DNA from: Aureimonas ureilytica
GTDB taxonomy: Bacteria; Pseudomonadota; Alphaproteobacteria; Rhizobiales; Rhizobiaceae
Reading direction: 5' to 3'
DNA length: 64,000 nucleotides
NCBI RefSeq assembly: GCF_001475935.1
Contig: NZ_LDQA01000001.1
Location: 62,001 to 126,000 of the forward strand
Part shown: positions 15,681 through 25,165 of the stretch, piece after piece
How positions within the stretch are numbered: position 1 is the first letter of the stretch
Layout of the letters: the number at the start of each line of letters is the position of its first letter
Position numbers and translations under genes: made by a program
Notes under the pieces: model-generated
Told to the model about the DNA's origin: nothing
Seen by the model: only the letters and a program-made list of their open reading frames with translations
The model's database searches: none

Positions 15681-18413
15681 TTACGTCGCCTTCTTGGCTT
15701 TGATCAGTTCGGTCTTGGGCGCAGCGGCTCTCGGTGCCGCCGCCTCTTTATCTGCAGTCTTGGGTGCGGCCTTGCGCGTGGTGGCGCGCTTGGGCTTCTC
15801 CGCGGCCTCGCCATCGGCAGCAGCCTTCTTCGTGCTCGCCTTCTTCGGAGCGGCTTTTTTCGGCGTCTTGCCCGACTTCTCAGCGCGCTCGTTCAGAAGC
15901 TGAATCGCCTCCTCCAGCGTGACGGACGCAGGGTCCTTCGATTTCGGAAGGGTCGCGTTCACCTTGCCGACATTCACGTAAGGACCGAAGCGCCCCTCGC
16001 GCACCGTGATCGTGCCGCCGAAATCGGGATGCTCGCCCAGCGTCGCCAAGGCGGCCGGAGTCGAGCGGCTACGTCCGCCCTTTTCCTTCTTCTCGGCGAT
16101 TACGGTCACGGCGCGGTTGAGGCCGATCGTCAGAACGTCCTCGACGGTTTCTAGATTGGCATAGGCGCCATCGTGCTGGAGGAAGGGGCCGTAACGGCCA
16201 AGGCCGGCCAGGATCGGTTTGCCGGATTCGGGGTGCAAACCGACCTCACGCGGGAGCGAGAGAAGCTGGCGGGCCTTTTCGAAATCGATATCGGCGACCT
16301 GCCAGCCCTTGGGCAGCGAAGAGCGCTTGGCCTCCTTGCCGTCGCCGCGCTGGACATAGGGGCCGAAGCGCCCCGAGCGAAGCGTGACAGGTTCGCCGGA
16401 TTCGGGATCGACACCCAGATCCTTCGGCTCGTTCAGTCCGCCATCGCCCTCTGCCGCCTCGGCCGAAAGATTGGAGCCGAGCTGACGCGTGAAGCCGCAC
16501 TCAGGATAATTCGAGCACCCGACGAACGCACCGAACTTGCCGAGCTTGAGGCTCAACTTGCCGTTGCCGCATCGCGGACAGGCGCGCGGGTCGGTTCCGT
16601 CGCCGCGATCCGGGAAGACGAGCGGCGCGAGTTCCTCATTCAGCGCATCGAGAACATCGGTGACTCGGAGTTCCTTGGTCCCGTCTATCTGAGCCGAAAA
16701 GTCCTTCCAGAACTCGCGCAGGACCTCCTTCCAGGACAACTCGCCGGAGGAAATGCCGTCGAGCTTGCCTTCGAGGTCGGCCGTGAAATCGTACTCGACA
16801 TACTTCTCGAAGAAATTGTGCAGGAAGGCGGTGACGAGCCGCCCCTTGGAATCGGGCAGAAGCTTGCGCTTGTCCTGCACGATATATTGACGGTCCTGCA
16901 GCGTCTGAAGCGTTGCGGCATAGGTCGACGGGCGACCGATCCCGAGTTCTTCCATCCGCTTGATAAGCGAGGCTTCGGAGAAGCGCGGCGGGGGTTCGGT
17001 GAAGTGCTGGCTCGGGTCGATCGAGAGCTTCTTCAGCGGGTCCTGCGCCGTGATTTCCGGCAGGCGAGCGGAATCATCGTCATCCGACTCTTGTTCGATC
17101 GTCGTCTTCGAGTCGTCGCGATGATCCTGATAGGCGCCGATGAAGCCTTCGAAGCGGATGACGGAGCCTGTGGCGCGCAGTTGCGCCTTCTGACCACCGT
17201 TCTCCGCCACGATCTCGGCCGTCGTGCGCTCGATCTCGGCGGACGCCATCTGGCTGGCGATGGCGCGCTTCCAGATCAGGTCATAGAGCCGTGCCTGATC
17301 ACGATCGAGAAAGCGCTCCATGTCCTTGGGATGGCGCATAAAGCTGGTGGGGCGGATCGCTTCGTGTGCTTCCTGCGCGTTCTTGGCCTTGGTCGAATAA
17401 GCACGCGGCTTCTCCGGCACGTAGCGCGCGCCGAAGGTCTCCGCAATCGCAGAGCGGGCAGCATCGATGGCTTCAGGCGCCATCTGCACGCCGTCGGTTC
17501 GCATATAAGTGATGAGACCGACCGTCTCGCCGCCGATGTCCATGCCCTCGTACAGGCGCTGCGCAATCTGCATCGTGCGGGACGCGCCGAAGCCGAGCTT
17601 GGCCGAAGCCGCCTGCTGGAGGCTCGACGTGGTGAAGGGAGGCGAAGGGTTGCGCTTGGTCGGCTTGGCCTCGACGCTCACAGCCCGGAACGAGGCTCCG
17701 TTCAGCATGTCGCGAATGGCGAAAGCGCGCGCTTCGTTGTTGATCGAAAGGCGCTGGAGGCGCTCGCCCTCGAAGCCGGTCAGGCGGGCCTCGAAATCAT
17801 CACCGCGCGGCGTCGCGAGCTTGGCAGCGATCTGCCAATATTCCTCGGAGTTGAAGCGCTCGATTTCACTTTCACGGTCGCAGACAAGACGTAGCGCGAC
17901 GGACTGGACGCGGCCCGCCGAGCGCGCGCCCGGCAGCTTGCGCCAGAGAACGGGCGACAAGTTAAAGCCGACGAGATAGTCGAGCGCCCGGCGCGCCAGA
18001 TAGGCGTCCACCAGTGGCGCGTCGATCTCGCGCGGATTGGCCATCGCGTCGAGCACCGCCTTCTTGGTGATGGCGTTGAAGACGACGCGGCTGACGGGCT
18101 TGTCCTTCAGAACCTTCTTCTGGCGCAGAACTTCGAGCACATGCCAGGAAATCGCTTCTCCTTCGCGATCCGGGTCGGTCGCGAGAATCAAGGCGTCGGC
18201 GTTTTTCACGGCCTGGGCGATCTCGGTAAGGCGCTTCTGCGAAGGCTTGTCGACCTCCCAGTCCATGGAGAAGTCTTCGTCCGGGCGCACGGAGCCGTCT
18301 TTCGCCGGGAGATCCCGAACGTGCCCGAAGGAGGCCAGCACCGTGTAGTTGCTGCCCAGATATTTATTGATCGTCTTCGCTTTTGCAGGCGATTCGACGA
18401 TGACCACTTCCAT
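15681..18413 (-). CDS. topA: DNA topoisomerase I
   Basis: Type IA enzyme that relaxes negative supercoils. 910 residues. N-terminal Toprim domain begins VVIVESPAKAKTINKYLG. The catalytic tyrosine is in GLITYMRTDGV. One four-cysteine zinc finger is visible (ACPRCGNGKLSLKLGKF then GCSNYPECGF), followed by several C-terminal repeats of the type GRFGPYVQ. A low-complexity tail rich in Lys, Ala and Pro ends the protein, as common in alphaproteobacteria. ATG 18413 has GGGA seven bases upstream; a GTG at 18419 would add two residues. Confidence 0.95.
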   Translation of the reverse strand: MEVVIVESPAKAKTINKYLGSNYTVLASFGHVRDLPAKDGSVRPDEDFSMDWEVDKPSQKRLTEIAQAVKNADALILATDPDREGEAISWHVLEVLRQKKVLKDKPVSRVVFNAITKKAVLDAMANPREIDAPLVDAYLARRALDYLVGFNLSPVLWRKLPGARSAGRVQSVALRLVCDRESEIERFNSEEYWQIAAKLATPRGDDFEARLTGFEGERLQRLSINNEARAFAIRDMLNGASFRAVSVEAKPTKRNPSPPFTTSSLQQAASAKLGFGASRTMQIAQRLYEGMDIGGETVGLITYMRTDGVQMAPEAIDAARSAIAETFGARYVPEKPRAYSTKAKNAQEAHEAIRPTSFMRHPKDMERFLDRDQARLYDLIWKRAIASQMASAEIERTTAEIVAENGGQKAQLRATGSVIRFEGFIGAYQDHRDDSKTTIEQESDDDDSARLPEITAQDPLKKLSIDPSQHFTEPPPRFSEASLIKRMEELGIGRPSTYAATLQTLQDRQYIVQDKRKLLPDSKGRLVTAFLHNFFEKYVEYDFTADLEGKLDGISSGELSWKEVLREFWKDFSAQIDGTKELRVTDVLDALNEELAPLVFPDRGDGTDPRACPRCGNGKLSLKLGKFGAFVGCSNYPECGFTRQLGSNLSAEAAEGDGGLNEPKDLGVDPESGEPVTLRSGRFGPYVQRGDGKEAKRSSLPKGWQVADIDFEKARQLLSLPREVGLHPESGKPILAGLGRYGPFLQHDGAYANLETVEDVLTIGLNRAVTVIAEKKEKGGRSRSTPAALATLGEHPDFGGTITVREGRFGPYVNVGKVNATLPKSKDPASVTLEEAIQLLNERAEKSGKTPKKAAPKKASTKKAAADGEAAEKPKRATTRKAAPKTADKEAAAPRAAAPKTELIKAKKAT

Positions 18414-18540
18414 GTGCACGTCCCGGAAAGGGCGGCCGGCCGGTGCCGACGCGCCGTAATATCGCTTTGTTCACATGGACAGCCGAGCCGCGTGGGTCAA
18501 CCCATCGGCTGCAACAGGCGAGCTTCGTGTCAGGCCGGTG

Positions 18541-19662
18541 TCAAGGAAGAAGCGAGATTCGCCCGCCCGAATGACGCTCCAGGCGCCCGGCGAGTTCGAG
18601 TTCCAGAAGCGTCATATGGACCGTCGACGGCGATACGGAGCTGTGGAGGATCAGATCGTCGAGAGACACGGGAGCGACCCCGAGCGAGCGGAGAATACGT
18701 GCTCGCTCGTCTGCATTCGCCTCATCCGGGTCGCTCAGCTCGTCGGGATGGAGCGCCTCTCGAATAGATGAAGAGCAGCGCGCCATCGGCTCGAGCGCCT
18801 GAAGCAGGTCCGCCGTTTCCGTGGCGAGTTGCGCGCCGTCCTTCAAAAGCGCGTTGGTGCCGGCCGAACGCGGTTCGAGTGGTGAGCCGGGGACGGCGAA
18901 GACAAGGCGGCCCAGCTCGCCGCCGAGACGCGCGCTGATCAGCGAGCCCGACCGCAGAGACGCTTCCACCACCAGAACAGCCAGGGAGAGGCCTACGACG
19001 ATGCGATTGCGCCGGGGAAAGTCTACGGCGCGTGGCTCCCAGCCGAACGGCATTTCCGTCGCAAGACAACCGCCCTCATCCACGATCCGGCGCATCAGAG
19101 GCTTGTTCTGCGGCGGATAGGGGCGGTCGAGTCCGCCCGCGAAAATGCCGACCGTGCCGCGGGCCAGAGCCGCCTCATGGGCGACCGTATCGATGCCGCG
19201 CGCAAGGCCGGAGGTCACGACGTAGCCGGCCTCGCCAAGTTCCGAGGCGAACATGCGCGTGAGCCGCGCCCCGGCGGCGGAGGCGTTGCGCGACCCAACG
19301 ATTGCGACGCCAGGTTGGGTGAGGCGAGCGGCATCGCCCATCACGGAGATAAGTGGCGGCGAGCCTTCGGCGGCGCGCAGGGCCGGCGAGAAATCTGGCT
19401 CGTCGTGGCAGATCAGTCGCGCGCCGAAGCGGGCCAAACGCGCAAGTTCCGCTTCGGCGGTACCCGGGTCGCAAAGCTGGATGCGGCGCTTTCCCCCCTT
19501 CGCCGCGAGGGCGGGGATCTCCGGGAGGGCGGCTTGCGCCGTGCCGAAGCGGCGCAGGAGCCCATGATAGGTTACGGGCCCAATGTTTTCGCTGCGGATC
19601 AGCCGCAGACGGGCGAGGCGCTCGCTGTCGGAAATGCCCTCACGCCCGCCTGTGGGATTCAT
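18541..19662 (-). CDS. dprA: DNA-processing protein DprA
   Basis: Loads RecA on incoming single-stranded DNA in transformation. 373 residues. A short helical N-terminus (LARLRLIRSENIGPVTYHGL) precedes the Rossmann-like core with VAIVGSRNASAAG, SGLARGIDTVAHEAAL, GGLDRPYPPQN and FPRRNRIVVGLS. A C-terminal winged-helix segment (about 310-373) follows. ATG 19662 shares a base with the plsY stop (TGATG); the open frame continues upstream inside plsY but is not used. The gene is widespread in bacteria not known to be competent, so no competence claim follows. Confidence 0.92.
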   Translation of the reverse strand: MNPTGGREGISDSERLARLRLIRSENIGPVTYHGLLRRFGTAQAALPEIPALAAKGGKRRIQLCDPGTAEAELARLARFGARLICHDEPDFSPALRAAEGSPPLISVMGDAARLTQPGVAIVGSRNASAAGARLTRMFASELGEAGYVVTSGLARGIDTVAHEAALARGTVGIFAGGLDRPYPPQNKPLMRRIVDEGGCLATEMPFGWEPRAVDFPRRNRIVVGLSLAVLVVEASLRSGSLISARLGGELGRLVFAVPGSPLEPRSAGTNALLKDGAQLATETADLLQALEPMARCSSSIREALHPDELSDPDEANADERARILRSLGVAPVSLDDLILHSSVSPSTVHMTLLELELAGRLERHSGGRISLLP

Positions 19663-20267
19663 CAGCCTTTCGACCCGATCCGGCTTTCCGTGCCCGCGAG
19701 GAGCCGTCGGATATTCGGGATATGCTTGAGATAGACCAACACGGTGAGGACGGTCGTCAAGGCTGCGGCCATGCTGTTGCCGATGATGAGATAGACCATG
19801 GGTACCAGGAGCGTTGCGGTCAGCGCGGCGAGAGAGGAGTAGCGGAAGATCTTGGCCATGCCGAGCCAGGCGGCGGCAAAGACCAGAACGCCGATCGGCG
19901 CGAAGCCCAAGAGAACGCCGATATAGGTCGCTACACCCTTGCCGCCCTTGAAGCCGAGCCAGATCGGAAAGAGATGCCCCAGAAAGGCGCCGAAGCCTGC
20001 AGCGGCTGCGGCAGGCGCGCCCCATTTCCAGGCCACCCAGATCGGCACCGTGGCCTTCAGAAGGTCGCCGAGCAGCGTCATCGCCGCGACCTTCTTGTTG
20101 CCCGTGCGCAGGACATTGGTCGCGCCGATATTGCCCGAGCCGATGGAGCGCAGGTCCCCCAATCCGAAGAGCTTGGTGAGGATTAGCCCGAAGGCGATCG
20201 TTCCGCAGAGATAGCCGAGGATCAGAAAGACGATGACCGCCGTTGGATCGCTATGGTCCCAGGTCAT
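19662..20267 (-). CDS. plsY: Glycerol-3-phosphate acyltransferase PlsY
   Basis: Inner-membrane enzyme transferring acyl groups from acyl-phosphate to glycerol-3-phosphate, the first step of phospholipid synthesis. 201 residues, with about five membrane helices. The three PlsY motifs are visible: [36 protein letters not shown], and a later YSSLAALTA region. ATG 20267 is preferred because GAGG lies six bases upstream; a GTG at 20279 overlapping the pyrC stop is the alternative. Tight spacing with pyrC and dprA indicates one operon. Confidence 0.93.
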   Translation of the reverse strand: MTWDHSDPTAVIVFLILGYLCGTIAFGLILTKLFGLGDLRSIGSGNIGATNVLRTGNKKVAAMTLLGDLLKATVPIWVAWKWGAPAAAAAGFGAFLGHLFPIWLGFKGGKGVATYIGVLLGFAPIGVLVFAAAWLGMAKIFRYSSLAALTATLLVPMVYLIIGNSMAAALTTVLTVLVYLKHIPNIRRLLAGTESRIGSKG

Positions 20268-20275
20268 ATCGATCC

Positions 20276-21592
20276 TCACACCGTTCCGGCGGTTGCATCG
20301 AACACGGTTCGACCCGCGACGACCGTTCGCATCACTTCGCCTTGGAAGCGCGCATTCTCGAAGGCCGAGTTTTTCGAGCGCGAACGGATTCGCGACTTGT
20401 CAAAAATAAAGGGCGCATCGAGATCCACCAAGGTGAAATCCGCCGGCCGGCCGGGGAGCAACGTTCCACGATCGAGCTTCAGGAGTGCGGCGGGCGCCGA
20501 GGTAAGGCACTCTACCACGCGCGAGAGCGACACGCGGCCCGAATGATACAGGCGCAGCGCGGCCGGCAACAGCGTCTCGAGACCGACCGAGCCCGCCTCC
20601 GCTTCCGAGAACGGGCGACGTTTCCCGTCGGCGTCCTGCGGATCGTGGGAGGAAACGATAATGTCCAGGGCACCGTCCGCGATCCCTTCGATCATCGCCT
20701 GACGGTCGTCTTCGGAGCGCAGCGGCGGGGACAGGCGGAAGAAGGTTCGGTATTCGCCGATGTCGTTTTCGTTGAGCGACAGCGAATTGATCGAGACGCC
20801 CGCCGTCACGAGCGGGTTCTCGGCTTTGGCGCGGCGCAGAACGTCAAGGGACAAAGCGGTCGAGAGTTTGGCCGCGTGGTATCGGCAGCGCGTCAGGGCC
20901 GCCAGTCTCAAATCGCGCTCAAGCGGAATGATCTCCGCCTCGCGCGGAATACCGGGAAGGCCGAGCCAGGAGGCGAGGAGGCCTTCGTTCATGACACCGG
21001 AGCCGGTCAGGTCGGCATCCTGCGTCTCGTGCATGAAGAGAGCGTCGAAATCCCGGATATAGGTCATGATCCGGCGGATCAGCGCGGGATCGTGCAGGGT
21101 CTTGCGCCCTTCGGTGAAGGCGGGAACACCGGCCTGCGTCAGGACGCCGATCTCCGTCATCTCCTTGCCGAGCAGGCCCTTTGTGAGGGCGGCGGACGGA
21201 AAGACGTTGACGATGGCCGTTTCGCGCGCCGTGCGGCTGACGAATTGCGCCAGCGCCACGTCGTCGATCACCGGATCGGTGTCGGGCATGGTGAGAATGG
21301 ACGTGACGCCCCCGGCGGCAGCCGCGCGCGAGACCGAGCGGATGGTCTCGCGGTGCTCTCCGCCGGGCTCGCCCATGAAGACGCGCGCGTCCACGACGCC
21401 GGGAATCAGCAGCAGGCCCTTGGCGTCGATGATCTGGGCGCCTTCGGGGCGGCCTTGCTGGCGTGCAGAAGCGCCGGCGGCGCGGATGACGCCGTCTTCG
21501 GCAATCAGTGTGCCGATCTCGTCAATCCCTCGGGAGGGGTCGAATATCCTAGCGTTTTCGACAACCAGGGGAGGATGAGTGTCCGCTTTCAT
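20276..21592 (-). CDS. pyrC: Dihydroorotase-like protein, probably non-catalytic
   Basis: Belongs to the class I dihydroorotase family by overall sequence (438 residues, amidohydrolase fold) and by coupling to pyrB (ATGA overlap). The catalytic centre is degraded. Where active enzymes have D-x-H-V-H, this has [10 protein letters not shown] (residues 68-77), so both first-site histidines are missing. The usual SDDG-like aspartate region reads FTEGRK (159-164), the HVST-like motif reads AAKLST (240-245), and the catalytic DHAPH is replaced by SSHDPQD (314-320). Such pseudo-dihydroorotases are known as structural partners of aspartate carbamoyltransferase (for example PyrC' of Pseudomonas). I recall the same changes in other Rhizobiales. 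A true dihydroorotase should be encoded elsewhere (inference). Confidence 0.88.
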   Translation of the reverse strand: MKADTHPPLVVENARIFDPSRGIDEIGTLIAEDGVIRAAGASARQQGRPEGAQIIDAKGLLLIPGVVDARVFMGEPGGEHRETIRSVSRAAAAGGVTSILTMPDTDPVIDDVALAQFVSRTARETAIVNVFPSAALTKGLLGKEMTEIGVLTQAGVPAFTEGRKTLHDPALIRRIMTYIRDFDALFMHETQDADLTGSGVMNEGLLASWLGLPGIPREAEIIPLERDLRLAALTRCRYHAAKLSTALSLDVLRRAKAENPLVTAGVSINSLSLNENDIGEYRTFFRLSPPLRSEDDRQAMIEGIADGALDIIVSSHDPQDADGKRRPFSEAEAGSVGLETLLPAALRLYHSGRVSLSRVVECLTSAPAALLKLDRGTLLPGRPADFTLVDLDAPFIFDKSRIRSRSKNSAFENARFQGEVMRTVVAGRTVFDATAGTV

Positions 21593-22542
21593 GCGCGCAT
21601 CTCCGCATGGTCTCCGACCAGCCATTCCATGACGGCCATGCGCACGGCGACGCCCATCTCGACCTGTTCCTCGATGACGCTCTGCGGACCGTCGGCAATA
21701 TCGGAGGCGATCTCGACGCCGCGATTCATCGGGCCGGGATGCATGACGAGCGCGTCCGGCTTGGCGTACGAGAGCTTCTGCGCATCGAGGCCGAAAAAGC
21801 GAAAATATTCGCGCACCGAAGGCACGAAGGAACCTTCCATCCGCTCGCGCTGAAGCCGCAGCATCATCACGACATCGGCCCCCTTCAATCCGTCTTCCAT
21901 GTTTCGGAAGACCGTGACGCCCATCTGCTCGATCCCGGCCGGCAGCAGCGTCGAGGGCGCGACGACCCGGACATCCGCCCCGAGGGCATTCAGGAGAAGG
22001 ATGTTGGAGCGGGCCACTCGGCTGTGCAGAACATCGCCGCAGATCGCGACGACGAGCCGCGCCACCCGGCCTTTGCGGCGTCGAATGGTGAGGGCGTCGA
22101 GAAGGGCCTGAGTCGGATGCTCGTGCGCGCCGTCGCCGGCATTCACCACCGAGCAGCCGACCTTCTGCGCGAGAAGCGCTACAGCGCCGGCCGCGTGATG
22201 CCGGACGACAAGAAGGTCCGGACGCATGGCGTTCAGCGTCATCGCCGTGTCGATGAGTGTTTCGCCCTTCTTCACCGACGAGTTGGCGACCGCCATGTTC
22301 ATGACATCGGCGCCGAGCCGCTTTCCGGCCAGCTCGAAGGACGCCTGAGTGCGCGTCGAGGCTTCGAAGAAGAGGTTGATCTGGGTCCGCCCGCGAAGGG
22401 CGGACTTTTTCTTGTCCCGGCCAAGGCTCACCGCGATCTCGCTTTCTGCAAGATCCATGAGCTGGTGAATATCGGGGAGCGACAACCCGGCAATGCCGAG
22501 AAGATGTCGACGGGCGAGCGGAGTGGGCGAGGGCGCTGACAT
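21589..22542 (-). CDS. pyrB: Aspartate carbamoyltransferase catalytic subunit
   Basis: Joins carbamoyl phosphate and aspartate in the committed step of pyrimidine synthesis. 317 residues. Carbamoyl-phosphate loop [13 protein letters not shown], the lysine loop [17 protein letters not shown], the [10 protein letters not shown] motif and HPGPMNRG are all intact, so the enzyme should be active. No regulatory pyrI gene is adjacent. Its stop overlaps the start of the dihydroorotase-like gene, consistent with a PyrB-PyrC' complex. It is the first gene of the pyrB-pyrC-plsY-dprA cluster. Confidence 0.96.
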   Translation of the reverse strand: MSAPSPTPLARRHLLGIAGLSLPDIHQLMDLAESEIAVSLGRDKKKSALRGRTQINLFFEASTRTQASFELAGKRLGADVMNMAVANSSVKKGETLIDTAMTLNAMRPDLLVVRHHAAGAVALLAQKVGCSVVNAGDGAHEHPTQALLDALTIRRRKGRVARLVVAICGDVLHSRVARSNILLLNALGADVRVVAPSTLLPAGIEQMGVTVFRNMEDGLKGADVVMMLRLQRERMEGSFVPSVREYFRFFGLDAQKLSYAKPDALVMHPGPMNRGVEIASDIADGPQSVIEEQVEMGVAVRMAVMEWLVGDHAEMRA

Positions 22543-22665
22543 GTCGAGATCCGCCTATAGGAGAAAGCCCTCGCGGCCACAAGCGAAAGCGGCTCGCAGG
22601 CGTGGCCGTTAACCCTAACAATGTCTTTCGTTTGCGTCCAACGAACGAGTGCGGGACTAACTTCG

Positions 22666-22681
22666 TTAAGAAAGCGCTAAC
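22666..22681 (+). promoter_or_regulatory. Possible CtrA-type site
   Basis: TTAA-GAAAGCG-CTAAC matches the CtrA consensus TTAA-N7-TTAAC except for one base. It ends 15 bp before ATG 22697, overlapping the region just upstream of the ribosome-binding site. A single imperfect match of this simple motif can arise by chance. Confidence 0.3.
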
Positions 22682-22696
22682 GATAGGAGCCGCAGG

Positions 22697-23215
22697 ATGA
22701 CCAAGGTCGCTTCCAGTTTCGCATTGAGTCTGTGGCTGGGGTTCTACGCCGTCACCGGCCTGTCGGAGCTCGCCCATCTGGCCGGCATCGACCATATCGG
22801 CTCCCAACCGCTGGAGCCCGCGGCCGGCGCGACCGTGGCACAGTCCGCTTTCGTCGCCCTCGTGGCGTTGAGCGCGGCGGGCGTCATGGCCGCCACCTTG
22901 GCCTTCCTGCGCTCCAGCAACGTGCGTATTGCAAGGCGGGGCGAGGCGTTCGCCTTCGGTTCGATCGGTCTGGCGTCGGCGACCGTTGTCGCCGCCTATC
23001 TTTTCGGCGCACCCTTCTCCCATGTGTTCGATCGGGTGGACCTGGCCTTCTGGGCCCTCTTCCTCAGTGCCGTGGCCCTGGTGTTCGACCATGCCGTCGC
23101 GATCCGGGACGATGCGGATGACGATATGGCGTTCCGCAAGGCTCTCGCAGCCTTGGAGCGGCCATCGGATCATCGCTCGGCCATCGGCGGATCGCACGAG
23201 AAGGATCGCGGCTGA
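22697..23215 (+). CDS. Uncharacterised four-helix membrane protein
   Basis: 172 residues, not recognised. Four hydrophobic segments are visible: near the N-terminus (about 5-25), VAQSAFVALVALSAAGVMAA (47-66), FAFGSIGLASATVVAAYLFG (85-104) and LAFWALFLSAVALVFDHAVA (116-135). An acidic, charged cytosolic tail follows, with DDADDDMAFRKAL. A good AGGAG ribosome-binding site precedes ATG 22697. Its stop shares a base with the next gene (TGATG), so the two membrane proteins are made together. Divergent from pyrB. Function unknown. Confidence 0.7.
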   Translation: MTKVASSFALSLWLGFYAVTGLSELAHLAGIDHIGSQPLEPAAGATVAQSAFVALVALSAAGVMAATLAFLRSSNVRIARRGEAFAFGSIGLASATVVAAYLFGAPFSHVFDRVDLAFWALFLSAVALVFDHAVAIRDDADDDMAFRKALAALERPSDHRSAIGGSHEKDRG

Positions 23216-23547
23216 TGCGCTGGCTTCTCAGCCTCTGGTTCACGCCGATCGCAATCCTTGTCACCTGGCTGGTGCTGGCCTCGCGCGATCTGAGCTTCGG
23301 CCTCTTTTTCCTGACGCGGGATTTCTACGATCTCGTTTTCTCGATCTACGCGCAGACGCTTGGGATTCCGGCCGAAGAGCTTCCTCCGCTGGTGGTTCGC
23401 GCGCTGATCGTGGATAGTGCGATCGTACTCGGCCTTTATGCTCTGCGTCGTCGCAAGCGCATCCAAGCCCTCGTCATGCAGGCCTATTCGAAACTCTCGT
23501 CTTCGGCCCGCGCGGCCAGTGCGGAGAGCCTGTCGAGCGCGCCCTGA
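23215..23547 (+). CDS. Small two-helix membrane protein (possibly DUF6105)
   Basis: 110 residues. Helices at about 4-23 ([20 protein letters not shown]) and 60-78 ([20 protein letters not shown]), then a positively charged tail. The pattern resembles a small Rhizobiales family that I recall as DUF6105; this is from memory and only moderately sure. Translationally coupled to the preceding gene. Its last 64 bases overlap the 3' end of ruvX on the opposite strand. Confidence 0.65.
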   Translation: MRWLLSLWFTPIAILVTWLVLASRDLSFGLFFLTRDFYDLVFSIYAQTLGIPAEELPPLVVRALIVDSAIVLGLYALRRRKRIQALVMQAYSKLSSSARAASAESLSSAP

Positions 23548-23978
23548 AGAATGAACGACGCGGCGGCCGAGTCGATTCGCTCTGCCCGCTTCGCCCGCGA
23601 CACATCCATTTCCAACATGCCGCGCTCCGCGGCGACCGTGGACAGACGCTCGTCCCAGAATGCAATGGGGCGGGCGTCGAGTTGTGTGTAGTTTCGCACG
23701 AAGGCGCGGGTCGATTGCGCACGCGGACCCTCGCTCCCATCCATGTTGAGGGGCAGGCCGATGATGACGCCGCCGCACTCGGCTTCGTCCAAAAGCTTGC
23801 GAAGGGCTGCGGCGTCGATCCCGAATTTGACGCGGCGGATGACCGGGCGGGGCGAGGCGAATCGCCAGCTGAGGTCGGAGACCGAAAGGCCGATGGTCTT
23901 GGTACCGAGATCCAGCCCGGCCAAGGTCCGGCCTTCACCGACCAGCGTATTCAGCTCTTCGATGCCTACCAATGCCAC
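23484..23978 (-). CDS. ruvX: Putative pre-16S rRNA nuclease / Holliday junction resolvase-like protein RuvX (YqgF)
   Basis: RNase H-fold protein implicated in 16S rRNA 5'-end maturation. 164 residues. Motifs in order: [17 protein letters not shown] with the first catalytic aspartate, [30 protein letters not shown] with the second acid, and the C-terminal [15 protein letters not shown] with the third. Length fits the family (about 140-165). Its 3' end overlaps the convergent small membrane-protein gene by 64 bases. Confidence 0.92.
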   Translation of the reverse strand: MALVGIEELNTLVGEGRTLAGLDLGTKTIGLSVSDLSWRFASPRPVIRRVKFGIDAAALRKLLDEAECGGVIIGLPLNMDGSEGPRAQSTRAFVRNYTQLDARPIAFWDERLSTVAAERGMLEMDVSRAKRAERIDSAAASFILQGALDRLSALAARAEDESFE

Positions 23979-24075
23979 CGGCTTCTCCTTGACCTGATAC
24001 CGAGCGCGCTACCTAATCGCCCGCGAACACGATCCCCGGCCGAGCGGCATCGGCGAGGCGACGGAGACCCATAAC

Positions 24076-24777
24076 ATGAAGATGACCTATTTCGGCCATT
24101 CGGCCTTTCGGATCGAAACCGGCGAGTCGGTGATTCTGATTGACCCGTTTCTGACCGGCAATCCGCATTTCAAAGGTGACGTCACTCACGCGACCGAAGG
24201 CGTGACGCATATCCTGCTCTCGCATGGTCATTCCGATCACGTGGGCGACACGATCGAGATTGCCAAGCGGACGGGAGCCAAAGTCGTCGGAACTTTCGAG
24301 CTGGTCCAGTGGCTGAAATCGAAGGGCGTCGAGACGATCGAGCCGGCCAATACGGGCGGCACCGTGAAGTTCGGCGATTTTTCGGTGACGCTGACCCAGG
24401 CGTTCCATTCGTCGGCTTCGATCGAAGAGAATGGACGCATCACCTATCTTGGGATGCCGAACGGGTTGGTGCTGCACTTCGCCGATGGTCAAAGCGTCTA
24501 TCATATGGGCGACACCGACATCTTCGGCGACATGGCCCTGATCGAGGAACTGCACCATCCTCGGATCGGGCTGGTGCCGATCGGTGATCGTCTGACGATG
24601 GGCGCTGCGGTCGCAGCGCTCGCCTGCCGACGCTATTTCAACTTCGAGACGATCATCCCGCTGCATTGGGGCACGATGCCGATCCTCGACCCCAGCCCGG
24701 ATGCGTTCATCGAAGCGATGGAAGACGAGGCGAGTCAGGTTCGTCTGCCGGAGATCGGCGTTCCCTTCGACATCTGA
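24076..24777 (+). CDS. UPF0173 metal-dependent hydrolase (metallo-beta-lactamase fold)
   Basis: 233 residues. The metal-binding motif HGHSDH lies around residues 55-60 (LLSHGHSDHVGDT). Further ligands are likely in QAFHSS, HMGDTDIF and the C-terminal PLHWGTM. These features and the length define the UPF0173 family (YtkL-like); the natural substrate is unknown. It stands alone: ruvX is divergent upstream and gatC follows after about 100 bases. Confidence 0.9.
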   Translation: MKMTYFGHSAFRIETGESVILIDPFLTGNPHFKGDVTHATEGVTHILLSHGHSDHVGDTIEIAKRTGAKVVGTFELVQWLKSKGVETIEPANTGGTVKFGDFSVTLTQAFHSSASIEENGRITYLGMPNGLVLHFADGQSVYHMGDTDIFGDMALIEELHHPRIGLVPIGDRLTMGAAVAALACRRYFNFETIIPLHWGTMPILDPSPDAFIEAMEDEASQVRLPEIGVPFDI

Positions 24778-24875
24778 CGCCACTGTGATCTAACACCCCT
24801 GGGTCGGCCGACATTGCGTCGCGCCGGCCCTCCCGATATAGCGTTGGACGCAAGCTCTCCGCTTCAAGAGGTCCA

Positions 24876-25163
24876 ATGTCTGTCGATACCGCCACCGTTC
24901 GCCGTGTCGCGCGCCTCGCGCGCATTGCCGTCAGCGACGAAGACGTCGCGACGATGGAAGGCGAGCTGAACGCCATTCTCGGCTTCGTTGAGCAGCTGCG
25001 CGAGGTGGATGTCACGGGCATCGCGCCGATGACCTCCGTCATTCCCATGCAGATGAAGAAGCGGCAGGACGCGGTGACCGACGGTCGCAAGTCCGATGAC
25101 ATCGTGGCCAACGCGCCCGCGACCGAAGATCATTATTTCCTCGTTCCCAAAGTGGTCGAGTAG
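24876..25163 (+). CDS. gatC: Asp-tRNA(Asn)/Glu-tRNA(Gln) amidotransferase subunit GatC
   Basis: Small scaffold subunit that stabilises GatA and GatB. 95 residues. [17 protein letters not shown] and the central [19 protein letters not shown] are characteristic, as is the C-terminal [17 protein letters not shown] precedes the ATG. First gene of a gatC-GNAT-gatA-gatB cluster that should supply Gln-tRNA and probably Asn-tRNA by amidation. Confidence 0.95.
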   Translation: MSVDTATVRRVARLARIAVSDEDVATMEGELNAILGFVEQLREVDVTGIAPMTSVIPMQMKKRQDAVTDGRKSDDIVANAPATEDHYFLVPKVVE

Positions 25164-25165
25164 CC

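Noticed and set aside
16173-17894. Long plus-strand open frame opposite topA
   Set aside because: A composition shadow of topA with no family resemblance and no ribosome-binding site.
21593-23197. In-frame upstream extension of the dihydroorotase-like gene to more than 900 codons
   Set aside because: The extension runs antiparallel to other genes and in a different frame through pyrB. The ATGA overlap with pyrB at 21589-21592 marks the real start.
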